5,184 nucleotides of DNA from Acidobacteriota bacterium (GTDB lineage: Bacteria; Acidobacteriota; Terriglobia; UBA7540): positions 1 through 5,184 of the forward strand of contig PLWR01000367.1 in NCBI GenBank assembly GCA_003165615.1, in the 5' to 3' direction. Within the stretch, counting starts at the first letter, position 1. Each line of letters starts with the position of its first letter. The notes under the pieces were generated by a model, which saw nothing but the letters and a program-made list of their open reading frames with translations, was not told the origin of the DNA and searched no databases. Shown here one piece after another: positions 1 to 5,184 of this stretch. Position numbers and translations under genes: made by a program.

Positions 1-56
1 CGCCACGATCCCTAAGCTCTGATAACCACCTTTATTTTTAATAACTTACTAATTTT

Positions 57-77
57 TGCGGAATATAATATTCCGCA
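57..77. repeat. Perfect 21-bp palindrome in AT-rich spacer
   Basis: Two exact 10-bp arms, TGCGGAATAT and ATATTCCGCA, surround a single central A. The surrounding 1-100 stretch is AT-rich and I find no gene in it. An interrupted palindrome of this length could be a dimeric-regulator operator or a short hairpin. It has no following T-run, so it is not a convincing terminator. It lies just beyond the apparent 3' end of the IS relic at 135-319. The symmetry is seen directly; any function is unknown. Confidence 0.6.
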
Positions 78-134
78 CCAATAGCTCAATAATGGGCGTA
101 TGCACTGGACTCGCGTAGCCCTGCAGATTGTGCT

Positions 135-319
135 TTAAGGTTTCCGCGTCCCCCTGTAGATCAATTTGGCTGGCACGGGATCGAGGATCATCGCTTGTTG
201 GATGAGGCGATAGCGGCTTCCTAAGTGGGGCCGGAGGCTTCCGTTATCGGCCGCAAGCGGATACGGCCGATCCTCTTGCCATCCTCCTGAGCCGCCACGA
301 GGACCAGCGCCTTCCCTAT
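135..319 (-). pseudogene. Decayed IS1595-family (ISXO2-like) transposase, 3' part with internal deletion
   Basis: Two blocks in different minus-strand frames resemble ISXO2-type transposases. Block 1 (224-319) reads IGKALVLVAAQEDGK, then RIGRIRLRPITEAS, then hits a stop at 221-223. This resembles the stretch of the DDE domain around the 'KALVxVAxEExGxGIGRIRM' pattern. Block 2 (138-221) reads GSRYRLIQQAMILDPVPAK and ends at a TAA at 135-137, resembling the family C-terminus ('LFYRLxQQAVxxDPxxY'). Between them about 100 family residues, including the HTDG region and the later acidic residue, are absent. The N-terminal zinc-ribbon part is not recognisable upstream. The gene is therefore dead: 5'-truncated, internally deleted and frameshifted. 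The family call rests on remembered motifs, not on a search. The terminal inverted repeats were not identified; GGGCGTATGCACTGG near 94-108 could mark the element's right end, which is a guess. Confidence 0.6.
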
Positions 320-460
320 AAGAGAGCAGGGTGGTGCTTGCCCCCGCCGAACAAAAACGGCGCGGGGTGTGTCGGCTGGATATTCTCCAATTGCCGGGCG
401 GCAGCGCCAAGGCGGCAAACAAGCGATTGAATTCCTGCGCCGGAAAGGCTGGCTCGAACG

Positions 461-536
461 GGCGAGCGGGGAGCGTGCCTCGTCACCCTGCCGGACCAGG
501 GGCCCGCTCCCCCCGGGGAAGGACAATGTTCTCGCC
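461..536. repeat. Imperfect inverted repeats downstream of galT; region 320-542 otherwise empty
   Basis: Nested inverted arms are visible: GGCGAG at 461-466 with CTCGCC at 531-536, and GGGGAGCG at 468-475 with CGCTCCCC at 505-512. The inner loop is 29 nt and the two sides are not equally spaced, so a stable hairpin is doubtful, and no T-run follows on the galT-reading strand. It may be a decayed extragenic palindromic element or a weak transcript end for galT. Translations of 320-542 in all frames show nothing I recognise, and the open frames there are compositionally random-looking. Confidence 0.3.
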
Positions 537-542
537 TGGGGG

Positions 543-1613
543 CTATGCTTCTTCCTTCAATTCACGCAGTCGCTGCGCTGCGGTTTCTGGGGTAAGGTCG
601 CGCTGCGGTGTGTCTAACAGCTCGTAACCCACCATGAACTTCCGCACGGTCGCCGAGCGCAGCAGAGGCGGGTAGAAGTGTGCATGTAGATGCCACACGG
701 GATGCGGTGCGCCGTCCGTTGGACGCTGGTGGAAACCCATCGAATAAGGAAAGGAAACCTCAAAAAGGTGGTCATAACGGGTGGTCAGGCGCTTCAAGAT
801 GTCGGCAAGACCGTCCCGCTCAGCCTCGGTCAACTCGTCCAGCGCCGCGACGTGTCTTCGGCCGATCAGGATCGTCTCAAACGGCCAAATGGCCCAGAAT
901 GGCACAAGCGCGGAGAAGTGGCTGTTCTCGGTGATCAACCTTTCGCCACGGGCGCGCTCCAGTGCTAAGTAGTCGCAGAGCAGGCAGGAACCGCGTGTGC
1001 CATGGTAGGCTTCGAGGGCGGAAGCCTCTTTCGCCGGCTCATTGGGGAGGGTGGCGTTGGCCCAGATCTGCCCATGCGGGTGAGAATTGCTACAGCCCAT
1101 CATGGCCCCGCGATTCTCAAAGATCTGGACGTGATTGATGAAGGGCAGCGCGCCGAGTTCGCGGTATTGTTCAGCCCAAACGTCGACTACCCGCCGCAGT
1201 TCGACACGCTCCATTTTGGCCATGGTCAGGTCATGGCGAGGCGAGAAGCAGACGACGCGGCAGATCCCAACCTCACGGCGCGCAACAAGCAAACCCTCGT
1301 CATCGGTTGGCGGGAGTTCGCTGGCCTGCGCGGCTTGATGTATTTCGGCCTCCGCGAGGTTCGGTAGCAGGGCAGGATAGTCATTGTCGAATACAAACGT
1401 CCCAGTGTAAGCAGGGGTGCTTGCTCCGGTGGCTCGGCGATTGCCAGGGCACATGTAACAGCTTGGGTCGTAACTCGGCTGAGACTGGGGGGGAATTTTC
1501 TCCACCTGGCCCAACCAAGGCCGCTGCGTACGATGCGGAGACACCAGAACCCACTCTTTCATCAATGGGTTGAAGCGTCTGTGGGGATTTTCTTTCAGGT
1601 CAAATGGCGCCAT
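543..1613 (-). CDS. galT: Galactose-1-phosphate uridylyltransferase (GalT, class I)
   Basis: Cytoplasmic Leloir-pathway enzyme: UDP-glucose plus galactose-1-phosphate gives glucose-1-phosphate plus UDP-galactose through a uridylyl-histidine intermediate. The product is 356 aa (E. coli GalT is 348). The opening PHRRFNPL and [12 protein letters not shown] match the family. Putative zinc ligands are C52 and C55 (CYMC), H127 (SPRH) and H178. H180 in the [11 protein letters not shown] motif is the nucleophile, followed by Q182. The second metal-site histidines are visible as H295 and LHAH (H310, H312), with [13 protein letters not shown] near the C-terminus. No key residue is missing. I chose the ATG at 1611-1613 because homology begins there ([16 protein letters not shown]). 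The frame extends to a GTG at 1665-1667, but that extension lacks family similarity. AGGAG at 1628-1632 is the ribosome-site candidate, with a rather long 14-nt spacing. A galK relic lies upstream on the same strand, so this was probably a galKT operon. Confidence 0.96.
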   Translation of the reverse strand: MAPFDLKENPHRRFNPLMKEWVLVSPHRTQRPWLGQVEKIPPQSQPSYDPSCYMCPGNRRATGASTPAYTGTFVFDNDYPALLPNLAEAEIHQAAQASELPPTDDEGLLVARREVGICRVVCFSPRHDLTMAKMERVELRRVVDVWAEQYRELGALPFINHVQIFENRGAMMGCSNSHPHGQIWANATLPNEPAKEASALEAYHGTRGSCLLCDYLALERARGERLITENSHFSALVPFWAIWPFETILIGRRHVAALDELTEAERDGLADILKRLTTRYDHLFEVSFPYSMGFHQRPTDGAPHPVWHLHAHFYPPLLRSATVRKFMVGYELLDTPQRDLTPETAAQRLRELKEEA

Positions 1614-1721
1614 CGATTGGGTCGAGACTCCTGTCGAATTTGAAATTGTGAGGCAGCGGCCCGGCACCGTGCGCCCTGCCGCTACAGCTCGGTGAAAACC
1701 CGCATCTAAGCTCCGGTCACT

Positions 1722-1744
1722 TCCGCCGCCCCTTCGGCAGCGGA
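1722..1744 (-). repeat. Hairpin between galK relic and galT
   Basis: On the minus-strand transcript the arms UCCGCUGCC and GGCGGCGGA pair over 9 bp, including one U-G pair, around a GAAGG loop. No U-run follows, so intrinsic termination is unlikely. It sits 15 nt beyond the point where GalK similarity stops (1759) and 108 nt before the galT start. It could be a small palindromic repeat left at the deletion junction, or an mRNA structure upstream of galT. The rest of 1614-1721 shows no coding signal apart from the galT ribosome-binding site. Confidence 0.4.
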
Positions 1745-1758
1745 GGAAATGCAGATCT

Positions 1759-1935
1759 CCGGCGCTTGGTGTACTCTCCGTTGGCGAGCTCGTGCTTCAC
1801 CATGGTGTTGCAGATTGCCAGGCTTACGTCCGGCGGTAGAGGAAGCAGCCGATATTCCAGGGACCGGCAATCCAACATCATCGCCCGAGGGGCATGTCCG
1901 CAGCAGGAGATGAACTGGTCCATAATACCGCAACG
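1759..1935 (-). pseudogene. galK: Internal fragment of galactokinase (GalK relic)
   Basis: Galactokinase phosphorylates galactose at C1, supplying the substrate of GalT. This piece encodes [51 protein letters not shown] and TKRR. It aligns without gaps over 58 residues to about positions 170-227 of E. coli GalK (numbering from memory). It includes the catalytic Asp of IMDQ (codon 1918-1920) and the CNTxVKHELxxGEYxxRR stretch. Everything else is gone: the N-terminal galactose-binding GRTNLIGEHTDY signature, the GHMP ATP loop, and the C-terminal GGGFGGC motif. The open frame runs 1717-1965, opening with GTG and ending in unrelated residues ([12 protein letters not shown]), so any product would be about 82 aa and inactive. 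The surviving codons carry no stops or frameshifts, so the loss looks like deletion rather than slow decay. It lies upstream of galT in the same orientation. An assembly error is an alternative explanation. Confidence 0.85.
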
Positions 1936-1979
1936 CGTGTTGAGGATTTCAGAATACCGTGACACCCATTCTCTCTAGC

Positions 1980-2023
1980 GCCGCCATCCTGGCGGCATTC
2001 TCCGATGCCGGCAAGATGCCGGC
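1980..2023. repeat. REP-like palindromic repeat beside the galK breakpoint
   Basis: A 7-bp perfect hairpin, GCCGCCA-TCC-TGGCGGC, spans 1980-1996. It is followed by two copies of GATGCCGGC (2004-2012 and 2015-2023), each containing the palindrome GCCGGC. This compact, GC-rich, hairpin-plus-repeat layout is typical of extragenic palindromic (REP-like) elements found in many copies per genome. Only one copy lies in this window, so dispersal cannot be shown here. It lies about 45 nt before the first recognisable GalK codon, where the 5' half of galK should have been. Confidence 0.5.
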
Positions 2024-2043
2024 GCTACTTCGGAACTGTCACT

Positions 2044-2072
2044 ATATTATGCAACACTCGATAAGGTGAGAA
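2044..2072 (-). promoter_or_regulatory. Possible sigma70 promoter reading toward galK relic and galT
   Basis: On the minus strand, TTCTCA (2067-2072) and TAATAT (2044-2049) are separated by 17 bp, each matching four of six consensus bases. The stretch 2040-2120 is AT-rich compared with its surroundings. If used, transcription would start near 2037 and cross the REP-like repeat and galK relic to reach galT about 420 nt later. AT-rich DNA gives such matches by chance, so this is tentative. Confidence 0.25.
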
Positions 2073-2113
2073 CTTGACTGAATTACATAATGACCCGTGT
2101 TTGAGTCTGACTT

Positions 2114-2138
2114 TGAAATAAATCAGCGGGCGCCGATT
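2114..2138 (-). terminator. Possible intrinsic terminator of the lacI-family gene
   Basis: Reading the minus strand after the regulator's stop, AATCGGC and GCTGATT (2121-2138) pair over 7 bp (one G-U) around a GCCC loop, and TTATTTC (2114-2120) follows. The stem begins 33 nt after the stop codon, a suitable place. The U-tract is interrupted and the stem short, so strength is uncertain. A G-rich run (GCGCGGGGGGCGC near 2143-2155) lies between stem and gene. Confidence 0.4.
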
Positions 2139-2171
2139 GAGCGCGGGGGGCGCAGTCATTAATGTTGCCTT

Positions 2172-3200
2172 TTAACCTTCGATCAGACGGGAGGCGGACA
2201 TGCGAAGAACCAGATCGGTTTCCAGGACCAGTTCACGCCCCGGCACTTTTCCTTCCACATTACTGACCAGGCAATCGGTCACCATCTGTCCGAGCTTGCC
2301 CCGGGGAATATCAACGCTGGTCAGGGGTGGATTCAGGTATTCGCAGATGTAGCTGTTGTCAAAGCCCACCACCGACACGTCGTTGGGGACTTGCAGTCCC
2401 CGCTTACGGAGCCCGTGCAAAACCCCCAGGGCAACGGGATCGGCAATGGCAATTGCTGCCGTAAACTCCAGCGATTGGTCCAGGGCCTTATAAATTGCCT
2501 GTTCCCCGGCTTTCGGGCCGGGTCCCGGGAAGCTGACGATTTCCGATTTGATTCCCTGATCCTTGAATTGGTCCACCACTTTCTGGAAGGCCACCGTGCG
2601 AAGGTTAATGGAGAATAAAGGGTTTTCCCGAGGCCCAGTGTCGGGGTGGCTCTGAACGAATAAGAGCCTCTTGTGGCCGAGGTCGACAAGGTATTTCACC
2701 GCCTTGAAGATTCCCCCTTCATAGTCAATGCGAATGTTGCTGATAGTCTCCCCGACGGTGCCGACGTCTTCGAAAACCGCGGGCGTCCGGCTGGTGCGCA
2801 GGACATCGAGGACCTGGGTGTTCATCTCGGTGGTCATAATCGCCAGGGCCGCGACGCGCATGCCGATCATGCGTTTCACCGCCAGCATCAACTCCTGCTC
2901 GGAAAACTGCGTTGATGCCAAAGAGACCTCGTAGCCCCGGGCCGCCGCCGCCTGCTTGATAGCCTGAGTGACTTCTCCAAAGAAAGGATTAACGATGTCG
3001 GACACGATGAGTCCCAACAAGCGCGTCGAGCCTCTTGCCAGGTTGCGGGCATAAATATTGGGTTGGTAATGGAGTTTCTTGATGGCCGCTAGAACGCGCC
3101 GCCGGGTCCTGGCTTCCACTTTATCCTGGTTGTTGACAACGGCGGAAACGGTAGCGGTGGAAACACGCGCCACCTTGGCAACGTCGTAGATGCTGGCCAA
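2172..3200 (-). CDS. LacI/GalR-family transcriptional regulator
   Basis: DNA-binding, sugar-responsive regulator of 342 aa, the usual family length. Residues 3-22 form the helix-turn-helix (SIYDVAKVARVSTATVSAVV). The hinge helix is about 48-57 (NIYARNLARG), with L54 at the position that wedges into the operator's central step in PurR and LacI. The periplasmic-binding-protein-like core follows: LLGLIVSDIVNPFF (61-74), GYEVSLAST, LGHKRLLFV, an AIAIADPVALG stretch, PNDVSVVGFDN, and PPLTSVDIPRGKLG near the C-terminus. Core features resemble carbohydrate-binding members, but the ligand cannot be read from sequence. I chose TTG at 3198-3200 because GGAGG lies 9 nt upstream and the family N-terminus begins exactly there; longer frames back to 3302 add non-family residues. 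It is divergent from the GH31 gene across a spacer bearing AGCGCT palindromes, so it probably represses that gene and itself. Control of galT is possible but unsupported by operator sites there. Confidence 0.93.
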   Translation of the reverse strand: MASIYDVAKVARVSTATVSAVVNNQDKVEARTRRRVLAAIKKLHYQPNIYARNLARGSTRLLGLIVSDIVNPFFGEVTQAIKQAAAARGYEVSLASTQFSEQELMLAVKRMIGMRVAALAIMTTEMNTQVLDVLRTSRTPAVFEDVGTVGETISNIRIDYEGGIFKAVKYLVDLGHKRLLFVQSHPDTGPRENPLFSINLRTVAFQKVVDQFKDQGIKSEIVSFPGPGPKAGEQAIYKALDQSLEFTAAIAIADPVALGVLHGLRKRGLQVPNDVSVVGFDNSYICEYLNPPLTSVDIPRGKLGQMVTDCLVSNVEGKVPGRELVLETDLVLRMSASRLIEG

Positions 3201-3209
3201 AGGCTTATT

Positions 3210-3214
3210 CCTCC
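3210..3214 (-). promoter_or_regulatory. Shine-Dalgarno site fixing a TTG start for the regulator
   Basis: The minus strand reads GGGAGGAATAAGCCTTTGGCC. GGAGG (3210-3214) stands 9 nt before the TTG at 3198-3200, which opens the frame just ahead of ASIYDVAKVARVS. No ATG or GTG in this frame lies near the start of the HTH domain, so TTG is the best-supported start. The rare start codon may keep repressor level low. Confidence 0.75.
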
Positions 3215-3238
3215 CAGTTCCGTGACTGAGCTTAGTCC

Positions 3239-3267
3239 ACTTTAGCACTGGGAACAAGGAATTGCCA
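3239..3267 (-). promoter_or_regulatory. Candidate extended -10 promoter for the regulator gene
   Basis: On the minus strand TGCTAAAGT gives an extended -10 (TAAAGT at 3239-3244 with TG one base upstream). A weak -35, TGGCAA (3262-3267), lies 17 bp upstream. Predicted transcription would begin near 3232, leaving a leader of about 32 nt before the TTG start with its ribosome site inside. An AGCGCT palindrome at 3279-3284 lies immediately upstream of the -35, which fits autoregulation. Confidence 0.4.
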
Positions 3268-3276
3268 CGGCAAATC

Positions 3277-3287
3277 GAAGCGCTAAG
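3277..3287. promoter_or_regulatory. Putative LacI-type operator, site A (regulator side)
   Basis: GAAGCGCTAAG contains the palindrome AGCGCT (3279-3284) and shares the 8-mer GAAGCGCT with sites C and D. It lies just upstream of the candidate regulator promoter. LacI-family proteins with residues like T15-A16 in the recognition helix commonly use palindromes with a central CG step, which this has. Confidence 0.45.
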
Positions 3288-3364
3288 AACATCTGAGCCC
3301 AAATCAGCTCCGGGTACCCGCCTTCCGAAAGCTTCATTGCTGCCTGTCCTTAACCGCTGTTCAT

Positions 3365-3370
3365 AGCGCT
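3365..3370. promoter_or_regulatory. Putative LacI-type operator, site B
   Basis: AGCGCT core without the flanking GA of the other sites (context CATAGCGCTCCC). Its centre is 86 bp from site A and 68 bp from site C, upstream of the GH31 promoter's -35. It is the weakest of the four by sequence and could be an auxiliary site for looping. Confidence 0.3.
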
Positions 3371-3388
3371 CCCCTTAAATCGTAGATA

Positions 3389-3417
3389 TTGACTTGGAGA
3401 ATAAGCAAGAATAAAAT
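3389..3417 (+). promoter_or_regulatory. Sigma70 promoter for the GH31 gene
   Basis: TTGACT (3389-3394) and TAAAAT (3412-3417) are separated by exactly 17 bp, each matching five of six consensus bases. The spacer is A-rich. Predicted start of transcription is near 3424, giving a leader of about 140 nt before the ATG at 3564. The best operator (site C) covers roughly +4 to +19, the classic position for repression. Confidence 0.7.
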
Positions 3418-3427
3418 CGCCACGTTC

Positions 3428-3443
3428 ACTGAAGCGCTTAAGT
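3428..3443. promoter_or_regulatory. Putative LacI-type operator, site C (best match, over the GH31 start)
   Basis: ACTGAAGCGCTTAAGT is a 16-bp palindrome with seven of eight symmetric pairs matching and an AAGCGCTT centre. This is the form expected for a LacI-family dimer inserting its hinge helices at the central CG. It lies directly downstream of the TAAAAT box, so bound repressor would block initiation. Confidence 0.6.
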
Positions 3444-3459
3444 GGGATTGGGAAATTGC

Positions 3460-3467
3460 AGCGCTTC
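3460..3467. promoter_or_regulatory. Putative LacI-type operator, site D
   Basis: AGCGCTTC here is the exact reverse complement of the GAAGCGCT shared by sites A and C. Its centre is 27 bp downstream of the centre of site C, inside the untranslated leader of the GH31 gene. Symmetry outside the 6-bp core is poor, so binding would probably be weaker than at C. Confidence 0.4.
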
Positions 3468-3514
3468 CGAAGTCATCACCGAAGAGGGGTCGCACTCATC
3501 CTCTGGGGTCGATG

Positions 3515-3542
3515 GGGCCGTCGCGAGGACGGGCTGCGGCCC
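3515..3542 (+). other. Possible leader hairpin upstream of the GH31 start
   Basis: GGGCCG (3515-3520) pairs perfectly with CGGCCC (3537-3542) around a 16-nt loop. It ends about 10 nt before the AAGGGGG ribosome site at 3551-3557. It might tune translation, or be chance in GC-rich DNA. The leader 3444-3563 otherwise shows no gene and no riboswitch that I recognise. Confidence 0.25.
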
Positions 3543-3563
3543 GAAGAGATGAAGGGGGAATTC

Positions 3564-5184
3564 ATGACCGTGATTAAAAAGCTTCTGGTGGTGATCGCGG
3601 CGGTCCTCCTGCTGCCCGCTTATGGGCATCTGCTCCGGGCGCAGTTTGTTCCCCCGGCGGGATCGGCCGGGATTAGTGCCAAGCCCCCCATGCCGCCGGA
3701 ACTTTCCTATGATCCGGTGGCCGATCCCCGTGCCATGGTGATTTTCGGTCATGCGCGTTTTACCATTCTCACTCCACAGATGATCCGCATGGAGTGGGCA
3801 GCCGACGGCAAGTTTGAAGACCACGCATCCCTGTTGTTTATCAATCGCAAGCTCCCCCCGCCACAATTCAGCAGCAGCACTGAAGGAATCGGCGGACTGA
3901 AACATCTGCTGATAAAGACCAGCAGGCTTGATTTGCGTTACAGTCCCGCGCCCGATAGCGACGGAAAATTTACCGGGAAGAATCTGGTCATCACTTTTGA
4001 GTTGAACGGGAAACCCGTGACCTGGCGGGCCGGCCAGGCTGACACCGGCAATCTTATGGGAACAACCCGCACCCTCGACGAGGCGCGGGGAGATAAAACG
4101 AAAGAGCCCATCCAGCCCGGGCTGGTTTCAAGGGATGGATGGACGGTGGTGGATGACTCAACCCGGCCTCTGTTTGATTCCGCCGATTTCAGTTTTTCCC
4201 AGGGGGAGCAGAGCACGTGGCCGTGGGTAATACTGCGGCCTCCGGGAGATCGCCAGGACTGGTACTTCTTGGGTTATGGGCACGAATACCGGCAGGCGTT
4301 AAGTGACTACGTGCAGGTGGCAGGAAGAATTCCCTTGCCGCCGCGCTTTGCTTTTGGAACCTGGTGGTCAAGATATTGGGCCTACAGCGACCAGGAGCTC
4401 GATGACCTGGTCCAGGGATTCCACGAGAATGATACGCCTTTGGACGTCTTGGTGATCGACATGGACTGGCACCCCACGTTCGGAATGAACTTCTCCCGCC
4501 TGGACCAATCCGGGCATGCCGTGGGTTGGAGCGGGTACACCTGGAACAACCTGCTCTTTCCCGACCCCCAGATGTTCCTCCAACACATTCATGATGAGGG
4601 CCTGAAGGTCACGCTGAACATGCATCCGGCATCGGGAGTGCAACCGTGGGAGGGGGCATATCCGGCCATGGCTCGCGCCATGGGCATTGATCCGGCAACA
4701 AAGCAGTACGTGCCATTCGACATCACCAATAAGAAGTTCGCCAGCAATTATATGAGCCTGCTGCATCACCCCCTCGAGGATGAGGGAATTAACTTCTGGT
4801 GGCTCGACTGGCAGCAGGAAGCGCACACCAGTACAGCGGGAGTGAATCCCACGTGGTGGCTGAATTACGTTCACTTCACGGACCAGGAGCGCGAAGGCAA
4901 GCGGCCTCTCCTCTTTCATCGCTGGGGTGGGCTGGGGAATCACCGTTACCAGATTGGGTTCTCCGGAGACACGATTTCCGTGTGGGAATCATTGGCATTT
5001 CAGCCCTGGTTTACGGCCACTTCCGCCAACGTCGCCTACGCTTACTGGAGCCATGACATCGGCGGCCACATGCCGGGCGCTGTCGATCCCGAGTTGTTCA
5101 CGCGCTGGGTGCAGTTCGGCGCATTCAGTCCGATCTTGCGCACGCACACCACAAAAAATCCCGACTCCGAGCGCCGCATCTGGG
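3564..5184 (+). CDS. Secreted glycoside hydrolase family 31 enzyme, 3' end outside window
   Basis: Retaining alpha-glycosidase; the first 540 codons are present and the frame is open at the edge. The ATG at 3564-3566 follows AGGGGG with a 5-6 nt gap; an in-frame ATG at 3549 has no good ribosome site. Residues 1-26 form a signal peptide: KK, then LLVVIAAVLLLPAYG, with likely cleavage near A26, so export is expected. About 50-250 form the N-terminal beta-sandwich. The barrel begins near 260 (PPRFAFGTWWSRYW). LVIDMDWH (D299, D301) supplies substrate-pocket residues. D415 in FWWLDWQQE is the nucleophile, D469 in GFSGDT the acid/base, and D498 in YWSHDIGGH follows; RTHT is near the edge. Spacing agrees with GH31 (YicI: D416, D482). 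Specificity is open: GH31 includes alpha-glucosidases, alpha-xylosidases, alpha-galactosidases and alpha-N-acetylgalactosaminidases. It is divergent from the LacI-family gene, with a strong promoter and operator upstream. Confidence 0.93.
   Translation, partial: MTVIKKLLVVIAAVLLLPAYGHLLRAQFVPPAGSAGISAKPPMPPELSYDPVADPRAMVIFGHARFTILTPQMIRMEWAADGKFEDHASLLFINRKLPPPQFSSSTEGIGGLKHLLIKTSRLDLRYSPAPDSDGKFTGKNLVITFELNGKPVTWRAGQADTGNLMGTTRTLDEARGDKTKEPIQPGLVSRDGWTVVDDSTRPLFDSADFSFSQGEQSTWPWVILRPPGDRQDWYFLGYGHEYRQALSDYVQVAGRIPLPPRFAFGTWWSRYWAYSDQELDDLVQGFHENDTPLDVLVIDMDWHPTFGMNFSRLDQSGHAVGWSGYTWNNLLFPDPQMFLQHIHDEGLKVTLNMHPASGVQPWEGAYPAMARAMGIDPATKQYVPFDITNKKFASNYMSLLHHPLEDEGINFWWLDWQQEAHTSTAGVNPTWWLNYVHFTDQEREGKRPLLFHRWGGLGNHRYQIGFSGDTISVWESLAFQPWFTATSANVAYAYWSHDIGGHMPGAVDPELFTRWVQFGAFSPILRTHTTKNPDSERRIW

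Noticed and set aside
331..627. Plus-strand open frames of 98 and 82 codons running into the galT 3' end
   Set aside because: No recognisable product in either frame, no good ribosome-binding site noticed, and they overlap the end of galT antisense; probably chance frames in GC-rich DNA.
1002..1367. 121-codon plus-strand open frame
   Set aside because: It is antisense to galT across the catalytic HPH region; the GalT frame explains the sequence.
1766..1978. 70-codon plus-strand frame over the galK fragment
   Set aside because: It is the antisense shadow of the GalK-like translation, which matches the family closely.
2143..2155. GCGC-GGGGG-GCGC as a terminator
   Set aside because: The stem is only about 4 bp with a G-run loop and no T-tract; the neighbouring 2114-2138 hairpin is a better candidate.
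3438..3905. 155-codon minus-strand open frame
   Set aside because: It overlaps the GH31 leader and signal peptide region antisense, has no recognisable domain, and the plus-strand frame has clear family motifs and a signal peptide.
4368..4943. 191-codon minus-strand open frame
   Set aside because: It lies fully antisense to the GH31 catalytic barrel, including the nucleophile region, and its translation shows no family features.
1..5184. CRISPR array, tRNA or rRNA genes
   Set aside because: No regularly spaced direct repeats, and no cloverleaf or conserved rRNA stretches were noticed on either strand.

Overview
The window looks like chromosomal DNA of a GC-moderate soil or sediment bacterium. 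The gene style (LacI regulator beside a secreted family 31 glycoside hydrolase, and a short GalT) resembles Acidobacteriota, but this is an impression from protein character, not a proven placement. Three genes can be read with confidence. galT (543-1613) and a LacI-family regulator (2172-3200) are on the minus strand. A secreted GH31 glycoside hydrolase starts at 3564 on the plus strand and runs off the right edge.

Region by region: 1-134 is AT-rich and holds a perfect 21-bp palindrome. 135-319 (minus) is a decayed IS1595/ISXO2-type transposase whose surviving blocks lie in two frames with the middle missing. 320-542 has no recognisable gene, only imperfect inverted repeats downstream of galT. 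543-1613 is an apparently intact galactose-1-phosphate uridylyltransferase. 1614-1758 is non-coding with one hairpin. 1759-1935 is a short internal piece of galactokinase (galK) in the same orientation as galT, so an ancestral galK-galT pair has lost nearly all of galK. 1980-2023 is a REP-like palindromic repeat next to the galK breakpoint. 2024-2171 holds a possible promoter reading toward galK/galT and a possible terminator for the regulator gene. 3201-3563 is a divergent regulatory region.

The divergent region is the best-organised part. It carries a near-consensus sigma70 promoter for the GH31 gene (TTGACT, 17 bp, TAAAAT), a weaker promoter for the regulator, and four copies of the AGCGCT palindrome. 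None of these copies occurs anywhere else in the window. They fit operators for the LacI-family protein, which would repress the hydrolase and itself until a sugar ligand arrives. The hydrolase has a signal peptide and would release sugar from alpha-linked glycans outside the cytoplasm. Galactose as the released sugar is suggested only by the nearby gal genes and is not shown by the sequence. I see no wholly new system; the notable points are the operator cluster, the galK relic upstream of a preserved galT, and the IS relic.
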